64,000 nucleotides of DNA from Hirsutella rhossiliensis (taxonomy: Eukaryota > Ascomycota > Sordariomycetes > Hypocreales > Ophiocordycipitaceae), in the NCBI RefSeq assembly GCF_020360975.1, contig NW_025408681.1:930001-994000 (forward strand), read 5' to 3'. Positions 32,101-43,583 of the stretch are shown piece after piece. Each line of letters begins with the position of its first letter. The stretch's first letter is position 1. The position numbers and the translations under genes are program-made. A model generated the notes under the pieces. It did not search any database. It saw nothing but the letters and a program-made list of their open reading frames with translations, and was not told where the DNA came from.

Positions 32101-35100
32101 GAGCACAGCGCGGTGAAGCAGTTCACGTCGTCTTCCTGCTTTGCGTTGAGAAAGGCGTGCGCCTTGGTCAGGAGGCGGCCGAGCTCGTCGCGCAGCTCGT
32201 GGATTCGCTCATACACCGGCTCCCCGGGCTTCAGGAGATAGCCAGCTTTGTAACGGAACTGAGGCCGCAGTTCCTCCTGCTCGGCGTCCTCGGCCAGCGC
32301 GCTTTCGTCCTCCATCGTGACTTCGTCGCCGTCCGTGTCGACGTTGTCGCCATCGGGCTCCCCGCCATTGCCATCGCCAGACGCGCGTTTCGGATCAAAC
32401 ATGATTGCCATGCCGGCAATCACCAGCCGAATCTGCTGCATCAGCCGGGACACCTCGTCCGACCAAGCTTTGTTCTTTCCTTCCCTGCTCACGGGCGGGT
32501 TGTCGCTCATGAGAAGCTCCAGTTGCTGCGCGGCCGACGTCACCTGCGACGCGAACAGCTCGACGGCGAACTCAATCTCCGACGGCGACGGCTGGTGCCA
32601 TCGGATAGTAAGGTCCGCCGGCGCCGTCGTCTTCCCCCAGTCGCCAATATCGAGCCCTCTCTTGATGACGTCGGGCTCGTACAGCGCGTGGTCGATGGGG
32701 TAGGTGTGCGTCAGGTTGAGCAGGAGGTGGTGGATGTAGTTGGACACGAGAATGGTGGGCAGTCCGCGGCACTTTTGCTGCATGTAATCAGCGATGCCGA
32801 GCAGCTCCTCCTTGTACTTGAGTACTTGGCTGCCGACGTGGACCACGGCCATGGCGAGCATGCTGACGTGCCAGACCAACGCCCGGTCTCGGGGCAGATA
32901 GTCGGTGCCGGTAGTCCGGTCTGAGGCTGCGTTGTTGTAGTCGATCTCGTTGCGGATGTTGACGACGAGCATGGGAACAAAGACCTTGAGCGTCTTCTCC
33001 GGGCTCACCTTGCAGAGTGCATTCAAGATCCAGGCCATGGCGTCGCGGGCTTGATGCACGACGTGGCCCGAGACAAACGTCGCAATCTTGTCGAGCGCCA
33101 TGTCAAAGATTTCCGGGGACAGCGACGCGAACAGGGGGGACAGCGCGGCCGGCAGAGCGTTGATGACATTGTCCTCGGGCGTGCCGCCCCGGACCTGATT
33201 GGCGTCTGGCAGGTTCTCCAGCAGTGTGAAGATCTTGCCCAGGAGCGTCAGGACAAACTCGCCAAAGCCGGCAGTCGACGACCTCAGAATGCGCATCTCA
33301 TCCTCGTCGCTGAGCTCAGACTGGTAATTCAGCTGGATGTTTTGGCCGTCTCGCTCCATTCTCTCCATCTCGGCCTGGACCCACTCCATGGCCAGCGTCG
33401 TATCATGGATGTGGCTCTCTGGGGTCGTCATTGGCTGAAAGGGCACGCTGTAGGCCACGCTCTGGATGAAGTTGAGGGTGTACTGCGTCTTGTTGAGGTC
33501 ATTCGCGTCTATTCCAGGTAGTGCCAGGGCCAGCAGCGCGGTGATGTGGCACCGATACCCCTTGAGCTTGCACATGATGTTTGCAATCATCTGCAGGCCG
33601 TTTAAGCTCGACGTCGTTCGATGGACCTCGACCAGGCCCTGGAGGCTGGGATAGAAGCGTTGTAACGCTCCCGGGAGCATCAGGTCGGGCTCGAGGTAGG
33701 CCAGGCCTTGCAGGGCATTGTAGTAGTAGTGCGAGACTCGGTTGCTCTTTGAAAAGAGGCCCATGAACGTCACTTCCTTGAGGGACAGGACGAAGCGCTT
33801 TTTCAGCGCGAGGTTGATCATGCGGCCCGAGGGAATGTCGAGCTCCCCGCTCTGCTCACGGTTCCAGCGCGAAACGAAACCGTCGGTCAGGTAGAGGACA
33901 AACTGGGCGAGCAGGGTGGTCCAGGACCCCTGGTTGGAAGGATGGAAGAAGGTGTCTATGGATTCTATGAGGCCTTCCAAGCTGGCCATGGTAGACTCTT
34001 GGTGCTCCATGCAGTGCGGGGAGAGGGAGCTGACGATGAGGCGGGACATCATGTATGCGACGGGATACTTCTTCTTGTCCTTTTCCAGGTAGACGCCAAC
34101 GCCGGAGAGGTAGTCGACGGGCGTGTAGGGCGAGTTGGCCTGGCCCACGGGGATCTGCGTCAGGCGCAGCATGGCGGTGAAGATGAGGTCTGACTGCTCC
34201 TTGGAGAAGATGCCGTACTCGGAGAAGGGGATGTGGTCCGAGTGGATGTGGTCGCGGGTCAGGCGCGAGAAGAGGTCCACGAAGAACATGTCGACGACCT
34301 TGGAGCGGTTCACAATGGACCACAGGTGGAAAAGGGTGGGCAAGAAGTGCTGCGGCTGGGCGAGCGGCTCGCTCGCGGGAGCGGGATGGCTGGGCAGCAA
34401 GGCGTTGAGCGCGCCGATGACGACGAAGGCATTGGGCAGCTCGTTGACGCCAAAGTAGGGGAGCAGCTCCTCGAGCATGGCCGGACGATCGCGGGGGTCA
34501 AAGTATGTATGGGCGTGGATGCACAGCTTGAGGAGCTGCTTGGTGGCTCGTCTGCGGTTGCTCTGGTGGGCAGGGCCCTCCGAGGGCAGGACCCAGGCCT
34601 TGATTTCGTTCCACAGGGGCCTCCAGTCGAGAGTGAGGTCATCGACGGGCTTCAGGTAGTGGTTTTTCCTGTCGCGCGATGGCGGGTTAGAGGGGTTTGC
34701 CATGACCCAAGGTTACCCAAGGTTTGAAGGGAAAGTAGGGAAAGAGTTGGCATCATCTGCGATGAGCGCACCTAGTGAGGGTCAAGACCATGCGCAAGAA
34801 GCGGTCCGCCGCCGTAGCATCGAGGCCCGGGGCTAAGGCGAGCGAGTAAAAGAGCTTGGCCAGCTTGGCCCTCAGCTCCCTTGTCATCTCAAACTTGAGG
34901 TTGAGCCAAGCCTGAAGTTCCTTAGTCCAGTGCAGGGCACCCGGGGAAAAGTCCTCTGCGCGGATGGCAATGTAGAGGTGCTTGAGGATGCCATGGAGGG
35001 CGGTGTCGCGCTGGGCCTCCTCCTCGACCTCAAAGGGCAGTTGCTGGAAGTAGGCAAAGGTCCTCTGACGATACCGCTTCTTGTCGTCCTCGTCGGTCTT

Positions 35101-35235
35101 GGAGCAGGGGATGCCGGGCGAGGTTGCGCGCGAGACAGGCTCGTACATGGCGAAGCTGGTCATGAGGTGCGAGGTCGCCGACGCCGAAAGGGCGGCGTGG
35201 GAGCCCTCGTGCCGCAGGCCGATGTTTTCATCCAT
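29177..35235 (-). CDS. BLM10: BLM10/PA200 proteasome activator
   Basis: Three exons on the minus strand: 35235-34772, 34668-29322 and 29239-29177, giving 1957 residues. Intron 1 (103 nt, GTGCGC...CAG) joins FLRMVLTLTR to KNHYLKPVDDLTLDWRPLW. Intron 2 (82 nt, GTATTT, GCTGACC branch, CAG) joins WNVDQK to YFTQEQLEDLEGVL, so the long central frame alone lacks the true end. The protein is a HEAT-repeat solenoid that caps the 20S core particle and opens its gate. The C-terminus reads WKSYFA, corresponding to the HbYX-type tail (YYA in yeast) that inserts into the alpha-ring pocket, with Phe at the Tyr position. Early motifs TFAYFQQLPFEVEEEAQRD and FSPGALHWTKELQAWL match the family N-terminus. It is the largest gene in the window. 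Confidence 0.94.
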
Positions 35236-37033
35236 GGCCGGGCCGGGCGCCGTCGTCGTGGAGCTACCGGGGCGGTGGGGGAGCACCTGTTGAAGATGGA
35301 AGCCCAAAGTATGCCACTATTATGCTTTCTTTTTCCGCGTCTTGCTTGCCTTTGCTCCTTTTTTCCCCGGTGGTCGCGAGCAGGCCCTGTCAGATGAGGG
35401 CGAGCGGGAGCTGCGGCCGGGCGAAGGAGAGGAGCTAGAGTCGGGGAGAGCAAAGAACGTGGTCGCTGATACCCATGAGAATAAGTGTAGAGGGGATGGG
35501 CGCGGGTGGTTCGGGGCGCGGAACGGGTTTTCATCAAAAGAGGTCCAGGACGCGATGATGCCAGCAGCAGAAGCCTGGTTCACGGCAGGTCGGCCAAGGT
35601 ACCCACGGCAGCTGCAGGCGTCAGCTAGAGAGGTACCTGCGCGGGCAGGTAGCGTTTGCCGCGACGCCAGGCCGTTTGTCAGCCGCGACAATGGTATTTC
35701 CAGATGCAGCGTAGCGGCGAGTGGAGAGGCGAGGATTCGTAGGCGAGCGGGAGCAAACCTGAACGCACGCATCAGCTGGCAGCAGCCTGGCGGACAGACG
35801 GCAAGTCAATGAACGCCGAACGGAGGCAATGTGCGACACAAGGATGCAAGTACCTCCCTAACGTCTACGGTTCACGGGGGATCAGCAGGCAGCGGACGCT
35901 TCCGTGGCTCAGAGCAGGTACCGGATGCAGATTAGGCATCTACCTCGCCGGCCGCAGTCTTTTGCACAAGGGCCTCGGTAGCGCGATATCGGGTGATCGG
36001 TATTGCATACCGGCCATGGGGTTCGCTACCTCTGCCGGTACCTGCTGTGTCCTTCCTGGCTTCTTAGCTGTGGGATCACGAGGCCACGAACTGCAGTGCC
36101 ATCAACGCCGCAAACTGCGACGGCGGGAGGTTAGGCTTCTACTAGGTAGTGCGTAGCCAATGCAGGTAATTTTTAGCTGGACCGCAAGAAAATTACGGTA
36201 CGGTGCTGTACTGTCTCCCGCCCGCTCCGCAGACCACGCCGTCGTCCGCATCGCCACGCCAACAAGTCCGCCGCTCACTCCCTCACTCCCTCACTCCCAT
36301 CAATCTACCAGTTAAGTTGGTAAGGTACATATGCTCTTGGTCTGGTAAGCGCAGAAAAGCAGTAGCTGCGAGTTCCAACTGCCTACAGTACTTCGTACAG
36401 TGCAGTCAGTGGCGACTTGGGCTGGTCCCAACCCAATCAAACAAACCCTCCCTGCTCTGATCCCAAACTGAGACGCCCGCCATACAGTAGTAGTAGCATC
36501 ACCTCAACTTTTCCCAGGCCATCTCCCGCGCCGCAGCCTCCAGTCCATAGCCCTTGTGCTGGGCTCCAGGCGCCCACGACACGTCACTCCGCAGCCAGCC
36601 CGTTCTTCCGCCCGCCTCTCGTGTCATCGGCTCGGCCTGCTCGGCGGTATGGGCATGATCCGTGAATGACTGACGAGCGGGTTGTCTGTCAGTCTACGCT
36701 CCTTCTTGCGGACACTCGAGCCCCACCGCCGCGAGCCCGAGGCCGAACCGAACTTGACCCACTCCCGAAGCACCCATCGTGCCGAACGGAGCCGGGACCA
36801 GAGTCTCCACCCAGATGCAGTGACCCTCCGCCACCCAACGGCCTTTCTCCCGCCTCCGCAGGGTCGGACAACTTCGGCAAAAAGCGCCTAGGCAAGAAAA
36901 TTCAGTACATCGCGCCACGCCACCCGTCCACAGCGTCAAGTGAAGAGTGTACGGAGCGGCATCGTGTCTTGCATTATGTGCAGTGAATTATATATCTATT
37001 ATACACCCATCCGGACAAGGCGATCCGGGCGTA
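35236..37033. other. Long upstream region of BLM10, no gene seen
   Basis: 1.8 kb between the BLM10 start and the stop of the next minus-strand gene. It includes a threefold 8-bp repeat (CTCACTCC) near 36277-36300 and a cluster of GTAC-containing short palindromes near 36380-36400. Open frames on both strands lack family motifs. Confidence 0.5.
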
Positions 37034-38776
37034 TCATTCCACCTCTAGCTTGCACCTGGCCACTTCCCTCTCCCTCTTCTTCTCTCGGCTCCCATTTCGA
37101 TCCAGTAGTCTCTGGATCCATTGCCGAAGTTTCGGCCGGCACGTCGTCGTGCTTTCATCCCGCCGGTCCCGAGTCCTCTCCTCCGAGCCCGGCGGCAAGC
37201 TCCTCCTTGACAAGTCAGTATCCCGTGCTTTGCCAGCCTGTTCACGCATGCTTCTCCGCTTCATGAATGCCCGCCCAGTTGACATGGCCCTCGTGGGTGT
37301 AGACGCAACGTTGGGCTTCGTAGCTGGCACATCGCACTGGCCTTCCGAGGGCCGTAGACACGGTTGTCGCGGGCTCACGGGGCAGGGCCCGACTCCTTCG
37401 AAGCCGGCAAATGTCTGGCGTCGTCCCACCATTCCCGGGACGCCGGATCGGCCGTATGACGTAGACCGCGCGAGCTTGGGATTGGCAGAAGCCGGCCAGC
37501 CGCGCTGATGCAGGCTGACCCAGGTCGCCGTAGCCAGCATGAGATTCTTGAGTCCCTGCGCCACCGCGACAGTCGTCCGCTCGTCCTGGCGAGGCACCGA
37601 CGGGGATGCCGCGTCCCTCTGATCGAGAGAATCTGGAGCAATGGTTCGCGACGGGGGGTAGCGCCGGCTTGAGGTCGACAAGGTGGTGTACGAGTCATAG
37701 ACTTCGAGCGAATCGGGCGTGAGGCTTCCCATGATGGGGTGCCTCCTCGACGATGGGTCAATGACGCTGAAAGTCCACTTGAACCCCGGTGCTTGCTCCA
37801 AGGGCGGTGTGTTGGGGGGTCCGATAGATGCGGAGCTATTCCTCGTTGAAAGCAAAGACCTTCGGGCCCATCTGGCAGTGGTCGTGATGCCGTAATCGTC
37901 GACCGAGGTGAATTCGAAGGAGCCGTTGGCCATTGGACTTGCGAGCCAGGTCGAGCCGTCCTCGAGAGCAATCTCGGCACAACTGCTGCCCCGCTGAGGT
38001 ATGGCACTGATGACGGCGAGGACATCTTGGTCATGGACAGTGCCATCGGGGTGGGACGGTGACGGGGTAGGGGTGGGTGGCCCGTAGTCGTCGCTGCGGA
38101 CCACTAGCACGTCGTCCTGGCCGAGCTCGGGCTTGACTCGAAACATGCGAGGAAAGCGCTTGGCCAGCCGGGGGATGATGAGGCTGCCAGCCACCAAGCC
38201 GGAGGGCACAACGTCAAAGGCCGGGATGGCGCGCCTGTCGCCCACCTCTTGAAGCTGGAGCAGCAGGCGCGGGCGTATTTGCACCAGCCTCCGTTGCTTG
38301 GTGCGTAGTTGAGGGGCCGGGTGTGCGAGAGCAAAACGAGTCATCTTTCGAGGAACGCGTTTCCGCCTGATCCGACGAGTCGAGCCATTGGCGCTGTCGC
38401 CCGGCTCAGAGCCGACAACGGAGGATTCATCCTCGCTGGGAATGGGCGTCTGTGCCTGTTCCATTTGTGGTTCGCGGAACCTGACAGCCAAGTCTTTCTT
38501 GACGAGACTGCCAGAGGCGGAGCGGCGCGAGGAGGAGAGAGAGGAGAGGCGCGGATAGTCATCGGGCGCGAAGGAAGATCTGCGGCTGGGCAGTTCTTGG
38601 TGGGACAGAGGTCGAGGGGAGGGGCTCGGCTCGGAAGGGGCGAGCGGCCGCAAGGCGGTGCGCAGAAGAGGATATCGAGGCCTGGTTGGCGGCGGCGGCG
38701 GCGGCGACTGGGCGGATGAGGGTGATCTGTCCGAGTACTCGTGGCCATGAAGGCCTGCTCCCGAGTGGAGGAACAT
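37034..38776 (-). CDS. Uncharacterised basic, largely disordered fungal protein
   Basis: A single open frame of 580 residues from the ATG at 38776 (context TAGCCATGTT); the frame extends further upstream but only with non-ATG codons. The first 150 residues are Ser/Pro/Arg-rich and disordered, with a basic patch RRIRRKRVPRKMTRFAL. The middle looks folded: VVPSGLVAGSLIIPRLAKRF, GSSCAEIALEDGSTWLASPM, FEFTSVDDYGITTTARWARR, FKWTFSVIDPSSRRHPIMGS, SLEVYDSY. The last 150 residues are again basic and disordered. This ordered core looks like a lineage-specific conserved fungal domain, but I do not recognise a named family. No signal peptide or membrane segment. Confidence 0.72.
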   Translation of the reverse strand: MFLHSGAGLHGHEYSDRSPSSAQSPPPPPPTRPRYPLLRTALRPLAPSEPSPSPRPLSHQELPSRRSSFAPDDYPRLSSLSSSRRSASGSLVKKDLAVRFREPQMEQAQTPIPSEDESSVVGSEPGDSANGSTRRIRRKRVPRKMTRFALAHPAPQLRTKQRRLVQIRPRLLLQLQEVGDRRAIPAFDVVPSGLVAGSLIIPRLAKRFPRMFRVKPELGQDDVLVVRSDDYGPPTPTPSPSHPDGTVHDQDVLAVISAIPQRGSSCAEIALEDGSTWLASPMANGSFEFTSVDDYGITTTARWARRSLLSTRNSSASIGPPNTPPLEQAPGFKWTFSVIDPSSRRHPIMGSLTPDSLEVYDSYTTLSTSSRRYPPSRTIAPDSLDQRDAASPSVPRQDERTTVAVAQGLKNLMLATATWVSLHQRGWPASANPKLARSTSYGRSGVPGMVGRRQTFAGFEGVGPCPVSPRQPCLRPSEGQCDVPATKPNVASTPTRAMSTGRAFMKRRSMREQAGKARDTDLSRRSLPPGSEERTRDRRDESTTTCRPKLRQWIQRLLDRNGSREKKREREVARCKLEVE

Positions 38777-41700
38777 GGCTAGTCTTCGTCTGTATTTCTT
38801 GCAAGGTCTAGACAGGCTTGGTTGCAAGGATGAGCAGGCAGGGCAGTGTTTGGCTCCCCGGTCAGGTGTGGTTGGGGAGGGTGGTTGGATTTAGATGGGC
38901 TTAAGGAAGGAGGCAGATACGGTGCGGCAGGTGCAGTCGCTTGGACCCGCCGGTTAAGGATTGCGGTCTCCCCAGGCGATGCTCCCAAGGCTGGAGGAGG
39001 GATGTCGGAAGAGGCGAGACCGGGGAGAGAGGCGTGGGAGCAGGATGAGATGAAACGTCGGCCAGCCGTGCGCCCGCCTGGGTGAAGCGGTCAATGTGAG
39101 ACAGGGCAGAACGGCCCGCGTTGGCCGGACTGACGAGAATGACGAGCCAAATAATGGAAAGGGGCCAACAAAGAGCGAGCCGGGACGCGCGCTGCAGTCG
39201 AGTTGGCCGGAAGAAGCAAGGCTGTTGGAAGCGAGTCGGGATGAATGAATGGCCCAGTGGCCCGGGTAGAAGGGGGAGGGAGAGAGCGCGCTGTGCCCCC
39301 GGTTTCAAGGCAGGACGTGCAGGCACAAAGCGACGGCGTCCAGCAGCAGACCGAAGCCCGGGAAGCTGCCCGTCTGTCTGACCCTGTTTGGTACTGGACT
39401 GGGGAACGGCTGCGTCGAGTGTGTTAGGGGGCGGTGACGGAGTGCATGGCCATGGGCTTTGCTCACCTCACGGCAACGCGGGCGAGGCATGCCTCGGAGG
39501 ACTGGAGGGACACTCGATGCAAAAGGCAAAGGATTCGGATCGTGCGGACGAGTGGCAGCAAGACGACGGCGGCTGCCGTACCTTTTACATGCCGTATTCG
39601 CACATGGGCCCATGCACCAACCCTCTGACTCTCCCTTTTGCGCTCCCGGGGCCTCCCCGGCGGGAAGCAAGCACTAATTACCACTACTCCGTAGAGGCTT
39701 CTCCGTTGTTGCACAGTATCTCGTCCCGCCTCGCCTGTTGCGCAAACACTGTACATACATGTCCACACCACAACGCACAACGCACAACGGCACCAAGTAC
39801 CCGCTACTCCCGACAGAGGTAAGATACTCGCTGTAGGCACGCGCTGTAGGCACTCGCCGTAGGCCGCGAGGCGACTTTGCACCGGGACGCGAGGAACGAA
39901 GGCCGCGAGCGAGCCCGTCGTCGGCCACTGTCAGCAGAGGGAGGGTCATGCAGCAAGCAAGTGGCCCCATTGCCGGCGCTATAATTAGTGGCATCGTTTC
40001 CAGGGGAGGTACTGTACGGTACAGGAACGTACAATTTCAACTCTGAGCGGTGTTCCTGCATTGCTTGGCGGATGAGGATCGCTCCAGGGGGTTTTGCTGC
40101 CTGTGTTTATGGGCGAGTGCGTGATTAAAAATCGCAGTGGCAATTCATCGCCATTGCAGCGTGCCTTGCCCCCAGCCGGTTCTGCAAGGCAGACCGATGG
40201 CGGGAGCATTACAGTACTGTACAGTACAGTATTAGCTGCTTTAGCGGCCCGGTGAGCAGGGTCATGCCTGGTGGTGTATGGGCGAGGGACGGGTGGCTGG
40301 AACACAGGGGAGGGATTGTCACATCATCCATCTGGCGTCGATCGGTTCGTCGCGGAATCCAGAAAACAGTAATGATGAAGTCATCTCCGCATGTACATCA
40401 CTGAATACAGTGCTGTGCGTGCAGCTCCCGACGACCCAAAACGGCCTTGCTCCGAGACAGCGAGAAACAGCACGAGAAACAGCACGAGAAAGTCAACAAA
40501 CCCCGACACTGATAGTGCATGCATCATCGTGCCAAGGCTGCCTGCCCTATAGCATGTACAGTACAGACAGTACTGTACACACTATTACTCCGTACATGGC
40601 CGTCTTTTTTTATCCGCTTCAGCCGCAGCAGGCCAGCCAGGCTTCTAGAGGCTGTGGATTGCCGGGATTGGCCCCGTTTTCTCTTCTTCTTTTCCTTTTC
40701 TTTTGCTTGACGTCCAAGGGGGCCTATATCATCAAACCTGGCATACCCATATACCTATAATACCGCACATATGCACGTATGTTATGTATACAGCATGGTG
40801 GTGGCATTCTGCGGCTGGAATCGTGCCGTGCTGGCTTGCATGCATGCATGGACGGCAATTGCGCATGTACCTGACTTACAGGCTACAGCACAGGCTACAG
40901 TGCCGGCTACAGGACCGATACAGGACCGGTGCTTCATAAGCAGCAACGCCCGTCGTTTTCGGAGCGGACTTTATGGTTTCCCCCTGCACCCCACTCTCCA
41001 CCGACACATCACATGAGCAAGTCCCCGTAGCACTGTAACACCCGACATGACTTCGGAGGGCGGGGCCGAAGACTCCGAGGCCTGATTGCCAATTGGGCTC
41101 GTTGTCTGGCCCGCCAATGCCTGCAAAGTCCGCTCCGTGGCCGGCGGAGATTAGCATTTTGTTCCAGGCCATCCGGGCGGGGCCTCGTCGACTCATGCTT
41201 TGGCTCTGTCTGGCAAAATTCACCTCATCCCCACGTTCAACACGTGCACGCTGCCATGTTCTGGGTACAGCATATGCAGCCCGCATGCCTATTCCGCATG
41301 CGGGTTGCATCAATAATCCAACCGTCTCGCACCCGCTCCAACAAGACGACTAATCTGCAATGCAACCGTCTACAGGCGTGTGTGCAGCACACCATCATGA
41401 TGCATGTGCCAGAGCTGGAGTGTGTCAAGGGTCTCCGGCCACCGTCCGTAGTTGCGACGTATGCACGCCGTTGCTTCCCCGGACACCTTATCATGATCCC
41501 ACGGGACCTCGTCAACAAAGGCCTCCCTATCCGTACAATGCCCAACTCTCCTTTTCTTTGTCCGTCCCCAGAAACGCCCGTGTCTCGGGCCAGCAGGGCA
41601 GAGCGCTAATACCCTACATACACTCGAGCCTGGACCCGGCCCCACCTAATAATCAATGCACCAGCCACACCGAGCCGCAAAAAAGCTTCACCCAGCAAAT

Positions 41701-41921
41701 CCCGCCCGGTGAACCTCGAGCTTCGCCAGTGCTGCCCCGAGGCACCCATGCCAACTCGACATCCTCGCTGCCCAGCACACACACACACACATACACACCG
41801 AGAGAGACGAACGAGCACCCGCATGCAGGTGGCCTGCGCACCACCGCCGCCAGCCATGATGCTACCCGCTCAACGACTGATCAAACAGACCTGATCGAAT
41901 AAATCTCCAAACCCCCTCACA
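38777..41921. other. 3.1-kb divergent intergenic region
   Basis: Separates two divergent start codons. It contains short inverted repeats built on GTAC: one at 40210-40231 and a perfect 10-bp-arm pair at 40555-40579 (TGTACAGTAC, 5-nt spacer, GTACTGTACA). It also has ACTCCGTA octamers at 39686 and 40587 and a tandem CAGCACGAGAAA repeat near 40466-40490. No open frame carries recognisable domains. CA and GA runs near 41780-41815 lie in the leader of the LYR gene. Confidence 0.5.
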
Positions 41922-43247
41922 ATGCGCCGCCTCCCCTACATCCCCGCCCGCGACTCGCGCCACCGCACTGCCGTCCTCGCCCTCTACCGCGCCCTCGTCC
42001 GCTCCGCCAGCCAAATCCCCCTCCCGCCCGACGTCCTGGCCCGCGCTGCCGCCCCCGTCTCCTCCTCCCCGGCCTCCGCCCCCGGCCCCGGCCCCGTGGT
42101 CCAGGTCGTCCGCCGGCGCTTCGCCAAGAACCGGCCCTATGACAGTCTCCGCCTCGTCTACGCCTCCATGGCCGCTGGGTACCGCTTCCTCACCCTCTTC
42201 GCAAAGGCCCGCGACCCCGCGTCCGCAGAGCACGCCCAGGTCGTCGACCACGTCCGCGCCCGCCTCGAATCCTCGGCCGCATCGCGCGCTGCCCGGGCCG
42301 CCGCGCCATCTGCAAACCCATCGCCGGCATCGGGTCCGCTACGTACCAAGGAGCCCCTTATCTTTAACACGGCATCCCCCGGCCAGTCGCCCCGATACAC
42401 CTCGTCGGTGCTGCCCCGCCCCAGGTCGGTCCTTGACGACGGCGACAAGACGTCGCGCCGCGTGCCCTCGCTCTGCTCCACCAGCTACGGCCAGCCCTTT
42501 CTGCGCATGCGCAAGCCCCAGCCGCGCGCCCTGTCGAAAATGGTCGGGCTCAAGGACCGCTTCTTCCAGAAAAAGGTCTACAAGGTTGTCGAGATCAACG
42601 AAGACCTCGTCCCAGAGGCCCTGCTCGAGGACGAGTGGGACGCCCTCGTCGCCGACCAAATAGCCAGGGAGCTCGGCCCTCGCGCCGCCACTGCCCACGA
42701 CGACCGCCACCGCGGCCACGAGGCCACCCACGTCTGGACCCTGCTGCTGGCCAGGCTCTGGTCCGAGTTCCAGATAGAGAAGACGTGGCAGGACTGGACC
42801 GCTCGCGGCACCGCCCTCAACCAGCTCGTCGAAGAGGAGCGCGCCCTGGCCGAGCACGAGAGCGGGGCGCCCAGGCCCGCCCGTCAGCAGCCACGCGCCG
42901 ACCATCGGGCGAGTGGCCAAGGCGCGTCGGGCCAAGACATACGCCCCAATGTGGGCGAGTGGCCCTTTGCGCCGTTGCCTTTCTTCGAGTGCCTCAAACG
43001 CGCGCCGACAAAATACCATACTGGGGCCGACGATGGCAAAGACCCCTTCCTCTCCCCGACCTGGGCCACGCTCGTCGAGGCCCAAGACACAAGGCTAAAG
43101 TCATGGCTCAAGGCCTGCGGAGCCGATCATGTCCCTGCCCCTAGCAGGCCTACAGGGCCAAATCATGGCGCCAGGGCACGGGGGTCCTCGGAACATCTCA
43201 TAGAACAGCCATCTGGAGTATCTGGCATCGAACCCGGGCGTTGGTAG
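41922..43247 (+). CDS. LYR-motif (Complex1_LYR family) protein with a long C-terminal extension
   Basis: Single exon, 441 residues. The N-terminus reads RDSRHRTAVLALYRALVRSA, with the LYR tripeptide and following arginine typical of the Complex1_LYR helical bundle, and a downstream YDSLRLVYASMAAGYRFLTL stretch for the later helices. LYR proteins are small mitochondrial factors that bind acyl carrier protein and assist respiratory-complex or Fe-S assembly. They are normally about 80-150 residues, so most of this protein is extra. The extension contains KMVGLKDRFFQKKVYKVVEI, an acidic helix-rich part, and a proline-rich end. I infer mitochondrial location from the family, not from a clear presequence. 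The start ATG has good context (CACAATGCG). Confidence 0.72.
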   Translation: MRRLPYIPARDSRHRTAVLALYRALVRSASQIPLPPDVLARAAAPVSSSPASAPGPGPVVQVVRRRFAKNRPYDSLRLVYASMAAGYRFLTLFAKARDPASAEHAQVVDHVRARLESSAASRAARAAAPSANPSPASGPLRTKEPLIFNTASPGQSPRYTSSVLPRPRSVLDDGDKTSRRVPSLCSTSYGQPFLRMRKPQPRALSKMVGLKDRFFQKKVYKVVEINEDLVPEALLEDEWDALVADQIARELGPRAATAHDDRHRGHEATHVWTLLLARLWSEFQIEKTWQDWTARGTALNQLVEEERALAEHESGAPRPARQQPRADHRASGQGASGQDIRPNVGEWPFAPLPFFECLKRAPTKYHTGADDGKDPFLSPTWATLVEAQDTRLKSWLKACGADHVPAPSRPTGPNHGARARGSSEHLIEQPSGVSGIEPGRW

Positions 43248-43583
43248 GGAGAGCATATTCCCGTCGAGACGATAAGGTGCTCGAGGAGGGAATGCCTAGA
43301 GTCAAACGTGTTTTTGGGGCTCTCCCCCCCCGGGGGCGCTATGCTAGAAGAACCAACAAAGAGTCATTATCAAAAATCTCTTGCTGTACATAAATACCAT
43401 GCCTGCTTTTGATCTTCCCCCCTTTCACCCTCCTAAGGTGACTCATAGAATATTCAGGATATGGTGGGTAACCCTACCGCGTGCTCGACTGATGTCCCTC
43501 CCTGGTCATCCCTCGTTGTCTATGTCCTCCCCCACCTCCACTGTTAATCCCTTCTTTTCATGGTCGAGTGACCGTCGGGCAAC
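43248..43583. other. Convergent 3' region, no gene seen
   Basis: Short AT-richer spacer between two stop codons. It contains a C/G homopolymer run near 43327-43335 and probable polyadenylation regions. Confidence 0.5.

Noticed and set aside
30336..32924. Two long plus-strand frames (408 and 447 codons)
   Set aside because: Antisense to BLM10; their Val/Arg/Gly-rich composition is typical of shadow frames.
43195..43230. Minus-strand GGGTTCGATGCC resembling a pol III B box
   Set aside because: The arms do not pair as a T-stem, and no A box lies at tRNA distance.
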